From NCBI RefSeq assembly GCF_033568475.1, contig NC_133123.1, positions 153,837,753-153,901,752 of the forward strand: a stretch of DNA of 64,000 nt, read 5' to 3'. The position numbers were made by a program, and so were the translations under genes. The notes under the pieces are model-generated. The model did not search any database and was not told the origin of the DNA. It worked only from the letters and a program-made list of their open reading frames with translations. Shown one piece after another: positions 22,063-33,200 of this stretch. This DNA is from Henckelia pumila (lineage: Eukaryota; Streptophyta; Magnoliopsida; Lamiales; Gesneriaceae). Position 1 is the stretch's first letter, and the number at the start of each line of letters is the position of its first letter.

Positions 22063-22793
22063 ATCAGTTCATTAATTCCCAGTTTAGTCACTTCAGTTCA
22101 CATGTTCAGTCTTGCTATGCGCTCTCAAATCGAGTTTAGCTTCAGTCAGTTAGATTCAGTCATGCATGCAATGTTTTCACGTACTCTTTTTGCTAGAGTT
22201 TCAGTTAGGAAAAGACAATGTATTTTCAGTATCTGATATTTTTAATTATGTGCGCATGTATATTTATTATTCGTTATTTCACCCCATATTCTTGTTGACT
22301 CTTTAGACTCACTACATTTGCTTGGTGCAGGTGATGATGATTACTCAGTGACTGAGGGGCATGATCACCTGGTTGATAGCATCTGGCGGAGCGCACCCAT
22401 GACCGTCGCTTCCTTCACTTTTCCGCATATGAGATGTATGTAATAGAGTATTGTTTACAGTTGTTTATCTTCCAGTTTATTAGCAGGATGTGATTCCTTG
22501 TATTGGTTTCTAGGCATGTAAACCTATTTTTCTCTTCTCAATTTGTTGTTGTTGGGACTGAATCCAAACAGATGTTTATGTTTATGGTGTTATGTTCTTA
22601 TCTTTTGAGAGTCTTTCTTTTTATTTTTGAAATGCTGATTTGGGACATGTGAGTTTGATTATAAACAAATAGGTCATGCCGAATTTTTTTTAAAAAAATA
22701 AAAATAAAAATAAAATAGTGATAATAATAATAATACTTCGAAATTCCTCCTTCTCATTTTTTTTAAAATTAAATTAGAGGTTAGGGTCGTTTC

Positions 22794-24161
22794 ATAATTA
22801 CTCAAATAATCAAAGGTATCAGCGGAAAAACATAAATAAATCCCAAATGAAAATAATATAATTATTATACAACCAGATCGAATACTGTATCAACCCAAAT
22901 TCAACAATCATAAGCCTAGACAATATCCCTGCTGGCCATCAATCGCCTAATCTCTCCTAGAACCACCCGCCTCATCCAATCGCAGACATGTCCCATGGAA
23001 TAGGATGTTCAGATACAACAAGGTACGAGACATGAGCATGAAAAACTCAGTACGAGAGTCTGAGTATACGGTATTATACGTGCATGTATGCAAGTAAAAA
23101 CAGGTACCAAAACTCTCAAGTCAAGAACAAGGTCATATACCGGGCCCATGCTATATAGCACGTTGTGCCGTCGTCTCAGGAGGTGACTCATATACTCAGT
23201 TGATAATGATGACCTGAGACTAGTGCAAGTTTCCAACCATTCTAGTGACCTGACACAAGACATACGTATCCAACCATCCACAAACTCATAGAGTGAGCGC
23301 CCTACTAGGCTACTACATGATACCTTTATAAATAAGGCTCAAGATGCTCATGAATGCAACATACAATCGTGACATGTTGTATCATATAAGTCATGCAATC
23401 ACATATACATGCAAGCACATAATACATATATACTCAATTTGGATATCTCGAATAATACTGTCGTACCTCATATACTAAAGCAAGCTAGATCAACTCTATG
23501 TCCAAGCCTATCGTTCGTACTACAATGCAAAGTACTCATGCATTATAACTTTATTCTAAAAGTCTTAACTAAACTATATCATACTCTCTATTTACTATAA
23601 GGATCCATAGTTATACTTGCATCCGTCGTCAGCCCTCTAATGACGGCTGCCACAGAACTTGGTCACCTCTTCGCAGCAACCTCGGAGCGCCTCGTCAACA
23701 CCCGGACCAAGCCTAGGAAGGCTGAAAACACCCCAAAACACTTAGAAATCCTAAATACCGAGAGAGGAGAGTATGAATTGTGTGAATAAAATGAGGCCTC
23801 ATATGACCTATTTATAGACGGAGTTCGGACGCTCCGAAATGCTATTTATAGGCAGAGTTCGGACGCTCCGAAATGCTACGTGTTCGGCTAGTCTTGAGTC
23901 TATTGACACATCATCCCTTGCATGGCCTAACAGGTTTCGGACGGTCCGATCTGGGTTCGGACGCTCCGAACCATCCGTAGCCTCCGATCCTTGGCTCATG
24001 CCTCCGAAGTGGTTCGGATCCTCTGATCCTGGTTCGGACGCTCCGAACTCACTTTGACCAAATTTTCAAAAATTGACCAATTAATTCCAAATTAAGACTC
24101 TAATACATGCTTAACTATTTTTACTTAATTAATCTTGTAAAGAGGAGCTGGGCTACTACAT
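22794..24161 (-). repeat. Probable gypsy LTR, minus orientation
   Basis: On the minus strand it starts TGTAGTAGCCCAGC, a form common for plant LTR starts, and proceeds towards 22794. It has LTR-like blocks but no protein. Within 23815-24055 the palindromic word TTCGGACGCTCCGAA recurs. The left boundary is unclear, because the adjoining sequence also looks like an LTR end in the opposite sense. Confidence 0.5.
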
Positions 24162-26462
24162 GACTAATGGTGTACAGCCCGGGGCGGAGCCAGAACTAGA
24201 TACCAGGGGGAGCCAACAACAAACTCGAGAAAGATCAAATATTTATTATATATAACAATAAGAATTTTAAATATATTATATTTGTATCAAACACTAAATA
24301 AATATTTATCATAAAAAATTATAAATATATCATTATTTCTCAAATCTATTAGAATTTAGAAATTTTCTTTGCAAATCACGAAAATCATCTACGTCTACAA
24401 GTAAAATATATCGAACTTATCGAACTTTTCAAAAATTTGATTCTCAATATACACTAGCAAACAATCATTAAGAATTCCACCTATCATCATATTATGAAGT
24501 ATAATTCTGAATATATTTATAATATAATTACATATTTAAAAAAAACAAAGAAATTGGTATATTTCAAAATATTAAAAATTATCTCGAGTTCATGTTAGAA
24601 ATAAATGAAACAAAGAAAGTTGTTTAAAAATCCGATAATAAAACATTAATGAAAATGGATTTTTTTATTAAAAAAAAACGTCTCACAAAACTTGAAAAAA
24701 AAGTTATAATTCAAGAGAGTAAAAAAATAAAAGAAAGGAACACACCTTTTATTTTGTAGCCTTTAAACAAGATGAAGGGGAGGGGAGGGAAGAGAATAAA
24801 AAATTAAAGATCAAATATTGCATGAAAAAATTGAGGTTGACATTCGATAGATTATGTTTCTCAGTTTTGTAAAATTAATTCAAATAAATAAAAATATATT
24901 ACTATTTTGAGAGGATAAATAAAATTATATAATTTTTTTAGATGAAATACTAACAAAATTATAACACACACATATATATAAATATATTATAGAACTAAAA
25001 AATAATATTTATTTATTATAGTATATTCAAGGGTTTTATCTATACAGCTTGTATGAGTATAAAAATAAAATAAATACCAAAATTGAATAAAAGAGTAATT
25101 ATATTAAAATAAAAATTGTTTATTATTACCGACGCAATAAAATCCCTAACCAACATTATACTTTTAGGACATCTACTCTAATAGTAGGAACTTCTTGTCT
25201 TCTACAAAGTTATAGATGTCTCATCAGTGAATCTACAGGATTTGAAATTACTCGAATATGACCTTTGTAGCTTGAGTACTTTACTTTTAATGATCTGTAC
25301 AAATCTTAAAATACAACATTTTTAGTAAAATATTTAAATATAAACACATAACACTAAAATAATATAATTTATAACTTTAATGAAACTTAAGTTTTAAAAT
25401 AAAACTTTTAACATATAATTAATTGATAATTTTAAGTTTCATCATACCCCAAACCAGTTTATTACTAGTCCCTTATTAATAAAATATCATAAAATCACAA
25501 GTTATATTTTTATTCCTTATTTATATATATATATATATATATATTCAAATTTTCAAAATTTGAAATTTTAAGACATACACTTTTAAGAAAATCATATGTT
25601 TATTTATAAATCTTGTTATCGACTAATATATTAATATATAATTAGATTTGTTATACATATATATTTCACATTATATCAAAATATTATATATATACATATA
25701 TCTTCTATATATATTTTCTAAAAACTTTGAGAATAATATAATTAAAATGATAATATACAATATTTTCATAACATATATAATATGAAGATTCTTAATATAA
25801 AAATCTTAACTCCATATTCAATCGTATTAAAATATTTCATAAATAGTTTTTTTCACTCATGGATTTGGATGAGAATTGCACGCTCATTGAAAATGTCTAA
25901 TATTAAAGCAGACAATCAAATAATCTAATATTGAAAATAAGATATGATAATTTACAAAGAACAAACCCATATTTTTTTAACTAATACCTTTGATTGCAAA
26001 GTTTTTTAATAGACATAACCAAATACCTCCAATAAACTTTAAAAACGTAACAATTTTTTTTCAAAGTTTATTATTATTATTATATATATATATGAGGTAT
26101 ATCTATTAAGAATTTCAATTGAGATTTATAGTAATGATATTAATACTCTATATCATTACAATTAAACTTCAAACAACTTTGCAGTCAATTTTTATTTGCA
26201 TGATTTTTTTAAATGGTTTTAATATAGTGATTATTCATTTCTTAATAATCAATAAAATCTTATAAGTTGTTTTCTCAATGCTCACTTTTCACTCACAAAA
26301 TTTGTGTTAGTATATATTACACGTTTACAAATTAGTTCCTTCAATTAATCATGTTACTAATCATTCAATCAATATCACTTTATCTATATACTCATAAAAT
26401 ATTTAGAAAATATTTTATTTGAAAACAAACAGTTCTATAATTATTTATAATTATTTTTCATC

Positions 26463-26500
<38 letters not shown>

Positions 26501-26773
26501 TCTTAAATTTATAAAAAGAAATATAAATATTACAAAAATACAAAAATACTAAATTTTCTTAGTATTTTATAATTTAAATATATATGAAATATTAAAATCT
26601 AATATATTGTATATAATAAACAATAAATAATGTGTCTGGGGAGTTTTTGACTCCTTACTCTGTCATTGAAAAAAATAAATATTATTATTATTATATTAAT
26701 ATATTTATTTTTTTCCAAAAAAAAAAAGATAAATAAATAAAGAAGAATAAAAAAAATAAGAAAATAGCACACC
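24162..26773. other. AT-rich intergenic spacer
   Basis: No gene. It starts with GGGGCGGAGCCAGAACTAGA, a phrase often seen at the edges of plant repeats. It holds dinucleotide AT runs at about 25523-25544 and 26467-26499 and an ATT run near 26068. Otherwise it is very AT-rich and unassignable. Confidence 0.6.
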
Positions 26774-27337
26774 TTATAAAGCTTTAAAAACATGATGGAA
26801 AACGTATTGTTGAATTACAATATTTTTTTTTTTACTCTTGGATGTTGACCAATCAAGTTGAGATAATAGTAGATCCGGTTCATAAGTAAATCCTTGTAGT
26901 AAATTAATAAACTCGCTTTCATCAGTAGCATAAATCAACATCTTTCTCGATGCTTGTGATATAAATCCATGCTCCAAAACATCGTCAAGAAATGATATTA
27001 TTTTATCATAATAATTATTAACATTTAACAAATCGATTGGCTTATGGTGAATATTTAGTTGTTCTAAATAGACAGTGTGAAAAATTTTCTCCAAAGTTTC
27101 AAAACCTCCTGGCAAAGCAAAAGCGTCTGAATGTTCAATCATTTAATTAATCCGCTCGTACATATTATCCACTTTCATTTCTTTCCCTATTACTGCTCCA
27201 GTAAGATTAATCAAATTTGTTGGGATAATACCCAAAACTTCACTTCTCCCATCATATGCTGCTTTGGCGATATTCCCCATCAATACTATACTACCACCAC
27301 CATAGACCAAATGAATTTTCTTCTCTCCATAAATCAA
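26774..27337 (-). pseudogene. LOG-type cytokinin riboside 5'-monophosphate phosphoribohydrolase, processed pseudogene
   Basis: LOG enzymes release active cytokinin bases from nucleotides. The minus-strand frame shows IHLVYGGGSIVLMGNIAKAA, LGIIPTNL, then a TAA at 27143-27145. The same frame continues with SDAFALPGGFETLEK, KPIDLLNVNNYYDKII and GFISQASRKMLIYA. The N-terminal part (CVYCGSS region) is missing. The signature PGGxGTxxE reads PGGFETLEK, losing the second Gly and the final Glu. The coding region runs without introns, while plant LOG genes have several, so this is most likely an old retrocopy. It is not functional. Confidence 0.85.
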
Positions 27338-28084
27338 ATCAGATAGTTATTTCTTCGGATGGAACTCGTGGAAGGGAAAGCTTGAAAGAAGAGTTGATGG
27401 CAGTGGACGGTGGCGGCGATTAGGGAAAATAACAATATTTGAAAGTTATGAATTGAACATATTTTTTGTGTATTTTTTAGGTTGTCTGCAATGAATTTTT
27501 TTTCCAAAAGCCGTCTGTTGTGCCGGGGGTGGTGTGTGTGTGTTAGGCAGATCCCTCCCCATTTATTAGATGAAAGAAGAAATACATGAGAAGGAGACCA
27601 GACCAAACCTCTCAAAATTACTAGAACTCAAAACTAAACAAAAAATCTAGAACTTTTGTGTGTATTTTTTAGGTCGTCTACAATGAAGTTTTTTTTTTCC
27701 AAAAGTTGTCTCTTGTGGCGAGTGGTTAGGCGGACTCCTATTCGTCTGCAATGAAGTTGGTGTACCTAGTTTCTGAAGGAAATAGGTGCAAATAAGATGA
27801 AATGGCTGCATTTTATAACTTTTATTTTTTAAAAAGAATTTTTTTCTCAAACAAATAAATAAATCAAAAAAATTTGTAGAGGGGTATTTTGGTCATTAAA
27901 TTTTTTTCATTCTGAGGCATGTGGAGTTTATTTTTCATCTAATAAAACAACTACAAAAATCTTTCAATGTGGATTTTATTGGTTTTCTTTTCAAAGATAC
28001 GCATTCATTTTGCAAATCTTGTGAAAATTGTCGGAAAATGGAATAATTTCAAAACAAAACATGATTCCTTTAAATTCAATCATG
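27338..28084. other. Intergenic spacer with a diverged direct repeat
   Basis: No gene seen. A block containing TATTTTTTAGGTTGTCTGCA (about 27470) recurs near 27663 with changes, each followed by TTTTTTTTCCAAAAG. Most of the rest is AT-rich. Confidence 0.5.
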
Positions 28085-28760
28085 ATTATTGAAATATATG
28101 ACAGTTGGGGAATAGATTTTATGGGTCTATTTTCATTATCTTTGGATTTACTTACATTTTAGTGGATGTTGATTATGTTTCAAAATGAATTGAAGCAATT
28201 GCATGTAGAACTAATGATTATAAAATTGTGATAAATTTTTTTAAAGAAAATATTTTTAGTCGATTTGGAATATCTAGATCAATAATCAGTGATGGAAGAA
28301 ATCATTTTATAAATAAATAATTTTCTGTTTTGTTTAGGAAAATATAATATTACACATAAAGTTTCTGATCCATATTACCCTCAAACAAATAGTCAAGTTG
28401 AACTTGAAAATTAAAAAAATAAAATAAATTTTGAAAAAAAATAGTCAATCAAAATCAAAAGGATTGGTCTTTAAGAATAAGTGATGCATATGAGCATAAA
28501 CATCACTGGAGATGTCACTATATATGTTAGTTTTTTGTAAGCATTGTCATGATCTACTGGTTGAAATTGAACATAAAACTTATTGTGAAATTAAAGCATT
28601 TAATACGAATTTAATGATGCATCTAAAATAAGAAAATTACAATTAAATGAACTCAAAGAATTAAGAAATGATACACATGAAAATAAAAATATTTATATAG
28701 ATAAAACATTTATAAAAAATAAAATTCTTAATGATGAGTTTATACCTTTATATGATTTAA
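28085..28760 (+). pseudogene. Eroded Athila-like gypsy integrase
   Basis: With several stops and shifts, the forward strand still reads WGIDFMGLFS, a VDYVSKWIEAIA-like stretch, NIFSRFGISRSIISDG, ITHKVSDPYYPQTNSQVEL and, further on, LVEIEHKTYCEIKAFN. This order and wording fit Athila-lineage integrases (GIDFMGPFP, YHPQTNGQVE, PVELEHKAYWA). The copy is AT-rich and far older than the other elements here. No LTRs were recognised around it. Confidence 0.75.
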
Positions 28761-28890
28761 TAATTGTTATTTATATTTTCATTTTATTTTTGCAGAATTT
28801 TCAGTTCACTTCTTGATTGAGTGATGGATAACGATACTCCCTGACTATTTTTAGTTGATTTTATTTCAATTTCTCAAAATAATTGAAACA

Positions 28891-28892
<2 letters not shown>

Positions 28893-28920
<28 letters not shown>
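28893..28920. repeat. AT dinucleotide run
   Basis: A pure alternation of T and A over about 26 bp. Just after it, a 49-bp unit beginning ATAAAGCG (28928) is repeated at 28977. Confidence 0.85.
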
Positions 28921-28921
<1 letters not shown>

Positions 28922-29088
28922 CTTATAATAAAGCGTGAATAATTTGAAATGGGCATGTTTCTTGCCGGTTCATACTATAAAGCGCGAATAATGTAAAATG
29001 GGCTAGTTTCTTGCCCTTAACCGGTAAAAAAATGAAAACGCGTCATGCCCTTAGCCTCCCACCGCTCCAAAAGAAACAGAATGAGTGG

Positions 29089-29097
29089 GAAGGGGAT
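29089..29097. other. Left 9-bp target site duplication of the Mutator element
   Basis: GAAGGGGAT precedes the left terminal repeat and is repeated exactly at 34303-34311. Nine base pairs is the Mutator target length. Confidence 0.97.
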
Positions 29098-29210
29098 GGG
29101 ATAATTGCATTTTGACCCCCTGTGAAACGTCCAAATAGCTGAAAACCCCCCGTGAAAAATAAATAAGCTAAATACACCCTATGTTATACAAAATGTAGCA
29201 CACGTACCCC
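29098..29210 (+). repeat. Left terminal inverted repeat of MULE (113 bp)
   Basis: It pairs with 34190-34302 with few mismatches, from GGGATAATTGC to CACGTACCCC. It probably holds the transposase binding site and the promoter of the small gene, by analogy with MuDR. Confidence 0.95.
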
Positions 29211-29369
29211 TAAATCCGTGAAATAATATTCACGCGCTTGTGATGTGAGTATTGTTTGCTATTTGGAGATTTTTCAACCCAAAGTACCGTAAATGCCCTT
29301 AACCCTTTATCATTGGCTACTTTTTGCTCTTCTTCAATAATTCCATCGGGACAATTGTGAAAGATTGCA

Positions 29370-29798
29370 ATGGAGTCTTCTTACAAACCCAGAAATCCAA
29401 CCATTTTGGAGCGCTTGGATTTAAGGTACCCAACTCCTCCAACTTGTTCTTGCAATGTTAGAGCTGATATCAAAGTTGTGTTGTCCGAAAAAAAGAAAAC
29501 CAAGGGCCTTTTATACTACTGTTGCTCGAAGAACCTGTGTGGTTTCTTTCGTTGGTGTCACCCCGATGATTATACTTTGTTTCCAAATGAAGATGGAGAT
29601 GAATCTGATGGTGAATTTAAAGGTCAGAGTTACAATAGCTATGGTGGTGTGAAGAACAGAGATAAAGGCTTTGAAGAGGAGGCTACTTCTACTGCGCGAG
29701 GAAGAAATTCTGTTGAAATTGAAGCTGGTTATGTCCATGTTTCATGGATTGCTTGTGCGTTGCTTCTACTAGTGCTAACCGTTCTTTTGTTCAAGTAG
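29370..29798 (+). CDS. GRF-type zinc finger, C-terminal membrane anchor protein (MULE accessory gene)
   Basis: A 142-codon single-exon gene beginning 160 bp inside the left terminal repeat. Residues 26-64 form a GRF zinc finger: CSC at the start, then the LLYYCCSKNLCGFFRWCHPD block, with Cys spacing suited to one zinc and the Gly-Phe-Phe of the family. GRF fingers bind single-stranded or structured nucleic acid in other proteins. An acidic linker (DGDESDGEF) follows. The last 20 or so residues (SWIACALLLLVLTVLLFK) form a single hydrophobic anchor. The frame is undamaged. Its place, convergent with the transposase, corresponds to mudrB, but the protein is unrelated to MURB. A nucleic-acid-binding tail-anchored helper is an inference. 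Confidence 0.85.
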   Translation: MESSYKPRNPTILERLDLRYPTPPTCSCNVRADIKVVLSEKKKTKGLLYYCCSKNLCGFFRWCHPDDYTLFPNEDGDESDGEFKGQSYNSYGGVKNRDKGFEEEATSTARGRNSVEIEAGYVHVSWIACALLLLVLTVLLFK

Positions 29799-30229
29799 TG
29801 GGAAGACAATATGTGTCATAGCCCATTGTTGATGTATTTGAAGTTATTGTGTTTCATTTGAGTTGTGTTTCATTCTGTTGCATTGTGTGTGTTTCATTTG
29901 AGTTGTGTTTCATTGTGTTGCAATATGAAAAATTCGTGTCATGTATTGAATCCAAGTGTTTAGATATGAAATTTCAATTTCTGTAATTTCTCAGTTCATC
30001 AATGAAGCAATTTATGTCTTATAATTTCAACTAAAGATCATAACTTCTTTGAAGAAAAAACAACCATTACATAATTCTAACTTCGAATAAAACACCATAA
30101 AGCATCAACAAAAGCAATTTATGTCTTTGTAGATATTGCATTCCATACAAACCAAAAATAATTAGTAGCCCATCATTCATGACTTAATACAAAACACTAG
30201 AAAACATTAAAAATACTATCATGTAGAGA
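29799..30229. other. Intergenic region between convergent MULE genes
   Basis: About 430 bp holding the 3' ends of both transcription units. TTTCATTTGAGTTGTGTTTC occurs twice near 29855 and 29889. No further gene. Confidence 0.6.
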
Positions 30230-33200
30230 CTACGGCCCCCATCTTGGCAACCTTCTTCCCAACCTAGCAGTTGCAGTAGCTCTAGCACTGGAGTTTGCAC
30301 CAAAAACACTTGAATCACCAGCTGCAGTAGCAGTAGCTCTAGCACTGGAGTTTGCACCAAAAGCACTTGAATCACCAGCTGCAGTAGCAGTAGCTCTAGC
30401 ACTGGAGTTTGCACCAAAAGAACTTGAATCACCAGCTGCAGTAGCAGTAGCTCTAGCACTGGAGTTTGCACCAAAAGCACTTGAATCTCCAATTGCAGTA
30501 GCAGTAGCTCTACCTCTACCTCTTGTAGTTGCATCTCCAATTGCAGTGGCTCTGGCCTTGGAACTTTCACCTCCAGTTGGTTTTGCAATAGAATTAGAAT
30601 CCACACTTGCATTTGCATGTAGTTTTGCCCTATTCAAATGACTCATTTGCACCCTTCTTGCAGTAGTGTTAATATCCTATCATCATTTTGTACATGTTAA
30701 ATTCATAAAATGACACTAAATTACACAACACAACACACAAAAGAGGCACAGTACCCAATACCATCAATCTATTGCTTACACTTGAACATATATTTGATGC
30801 AAATGATGTAGAACCAATAAAATCTTGTTTTCCAGAACTTTGAGGTGTACTACTCAATGATTCATAAGGCATAGATCTAGCACTTGCATCTTCACTTGTA
30901 GCTGCTCCTGCTGATTCTTGATTTCCAACATGTCCTTCACCAGTCCCCTACATTAAAATTAATGTCAAACACATTCAGTTATGAATATGCAATTCAAATG
31001 ATTACATGTGATTGAAATGTAAATATGAATTCCCACAGCTGTGTTTCTGGGCCTAGCAGTTTTGGCTCTGCTTTGGGACCTAGCATGAACAGATTGTGTA
31101 TTAGTTCCAGCAGATTCTTCATTAGTCCCCTGCATTGAAGCCACTATCAAAATAATTCAATGTTATGAACATGTGATTGAAATATATATATGAAATTACC
31201 TTGAAATATTTGGATCTTGGATGTATTGGATTTTTACAAGTTGACTTGTTATGAGATTGTTTCAAACACCTTGAACATGTATGAGTAAGACCCTTTCTTG
31301 TAGAAACACTGGTTTCCTCATCAACTTGTCTCCTTCTCATTCTCTGAGGTCTGCCCTTTTTGCTCTTATAAACAGGTGCATTAAGTGGTTGATACGGTGT
31401 TTTGCAGCAATCAAGTTCCCCTGGAACAGCATGTATCATGTGTGAGTACACCTTTAAATATTCATCCTTGCTGTAACAGTTGTGTACAAAATCCTCCAAT
31501 CTCAACCTACTATGACCAATAGCAGTGCATGCATGAGAGCAGGGATAACCACATAACTGGAACATCCCACATGTACAAGTCTTCTTCAACAAATCAATCA
31601 CGTGTTGTGTTAAAACTCCGTGTACTGACAAACACTGAACTTGATACTCATTTTCACCAGAATATATAGCAAAAAAGTTTCTGGAAAACTTCTGATTCTT
31701 GTTAATCCTTCTCAAAATGTTAGGGCATATCTGACCAATGTATTTCTCCGTACCAGTCTTCTTGACTTGAATTCTCTTCATCAACTTGTTTCTAATACAC
31801 TCAAGCATTGTTATGATAGGCTTATCCCTTGCATCTATAATGAAACTATTGAATGACTCGGACAAATTATTGACTACACAGTCAGACAAACATCTTGAGG
31901 AAAAATGACTTCTAGCCCAATGAATTGCTGGAATTTTCTTCAGCCATTCATATGCTGTCTCTTGACCTTCATTTGACTTAGGATTCACTTGTTCAATTTT
32001 CTTCAGTAGCTCCTCAAACTGATTCTTGTTTCCTGTTGTAGCAGCCTTCCAAAATAAGTCTTTCAACTCTAAACTTTTGAATTTTTTTTTTGAAGTTTTG
32101 ATACATATGTCTCAAGCAATATCTATGCTCACAATTAGGAACAAGTTCTCTCAATGCTTCTACTAATCCTTTCTGTCTATCTGAGATGAAAGTCCACCTA
32201 TCTTCTCCTATTCCTCCTATATCTTCCAACAGAATTTGAAGAAACCAAGCCCAATTCTCTCTGTTCTCAACTTGCACTACTGCAAAAGCTATTGGCACCA
32301 TATTATCATTTCCATCCCTACCAACAGCTGCCAATAGTTGTCCACCATGTGTTGTTTTCAAAAAACAACCATCTAGACCAATAATAGGCCTACAACCTGC
32401 TAAAAATGAGCATTTCATTGCATTCAAGCTAAAATAAAGCTTATCAAATGTTGGGGACTCAAAATCTTCCTTTCTTTGGAGAAAAAGAGAACTTCTTGGG
32501 TTAAAATTTCTCACTGTTTCACAATAATCCCACAGTCGATGGTACTGTAAACTGTTGATCCCTCGTAGATTCTGGACAGCAGCCTTCTTAACTCTAATCA
32601 CTTTCCATTTGCTCACTTCAACTCCACATTTTGTCCTTATCGTGTTTTTGAGCTGGTCAATCTTAATGTCACAATTATCTCTAACAATCTTCTCAATTCT
32701 CCTACCCAAATACCTGTAATTTGCAAGCTTGTTCTCATTAATTCTAACACAATTATGCTGACCTGAGATTGTCTTGATTTGAAATATTGGTCCACCCATT
32801 ACCAAAGACGCATGAATCCTCCAATTACAACCATTTTTGCACTCACCTGTTATCCTAGTCCTTTCATTTTTCTTCAAAACTAATTCGTAACCTTGTCTAA
32901 CACTATGATCTCTCAAAACCTCCCTAAATTCTTGTGCGCTCTTGAATTTCATGCCCACAACTAGTGAAAAATTCTTCATATCTTGTCCATCTTTGAAAGT
33001 TGGATGCCTAGGCCCCTCTTCATCAGAGCCCTTCATACTAAGATCATCAACATCATCTTCATCTCCATCACTATACCATTCACACTCAGCTGTAGTTTCA
33101 CTTTTCTTCCTCTTTTCACCTACTTTACTCTTCCCCCTCTTCTCATTTCTAATTTTTTTTTCCTTTGAAAAGCCATCACCCTCAGTACTCAAACTCTCAA

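Larger units (their letters stand above)
20280..22793 (+). repeat. Long LTR-like sequence, right part
   Basis: This continues the sequence interrupted at 10033; ATAGG at its start is the right target duplication. No protein is recognisable. It ends with GTTAGGGTCGTTTCA, which looks like an LTR terminus. It contains a 98-bp tandem duplication, a minisatellite and an ATCAG-rich run, listed separately. Motifs around 22330-22430 (GGTGCAGGTGATGATGA, GGCGGAGCGCACCC) resemble the R/U5 part of plant gypsy LTRs. Confidence 0.45.

Noticed and set aside
21584-22075. Open frame of 163 codons with GRVGRNPGFPY-like repeats
   Set aside because: It simply translates the minisatellite and the ATCAG-rich run; all three frames are open through parts of it and no domain is seen.
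22794-22830. GGTATCAGCGG as a primer-binding site after the LTR ending at 22793
   Set aside because: It lacks the first T and part of the initiator-tRNA match and lies 20 bp from the LTR end, and no gag follows.
24162-26773. Hidden RNA genes in the AT-rich spacer
   Set aside because: No cloverleaf with tRNA A and B boxes and no snRNA-type promoter could be recognised by eye.
27334-27615. Possible upstream exon of the LOG copy
   Set aside because: The reading does not resemble the LOG N-terminus (no CVYCGSS block) and contains repeat-derived sequence.
30184-30618. Second minus-strand frame rich in LELLLLQLVIQV over the transposase tail
   Set aside because: It is an alternative reading of the 57-bp repeat. 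The transposase frame fits the inferred splice junctions.
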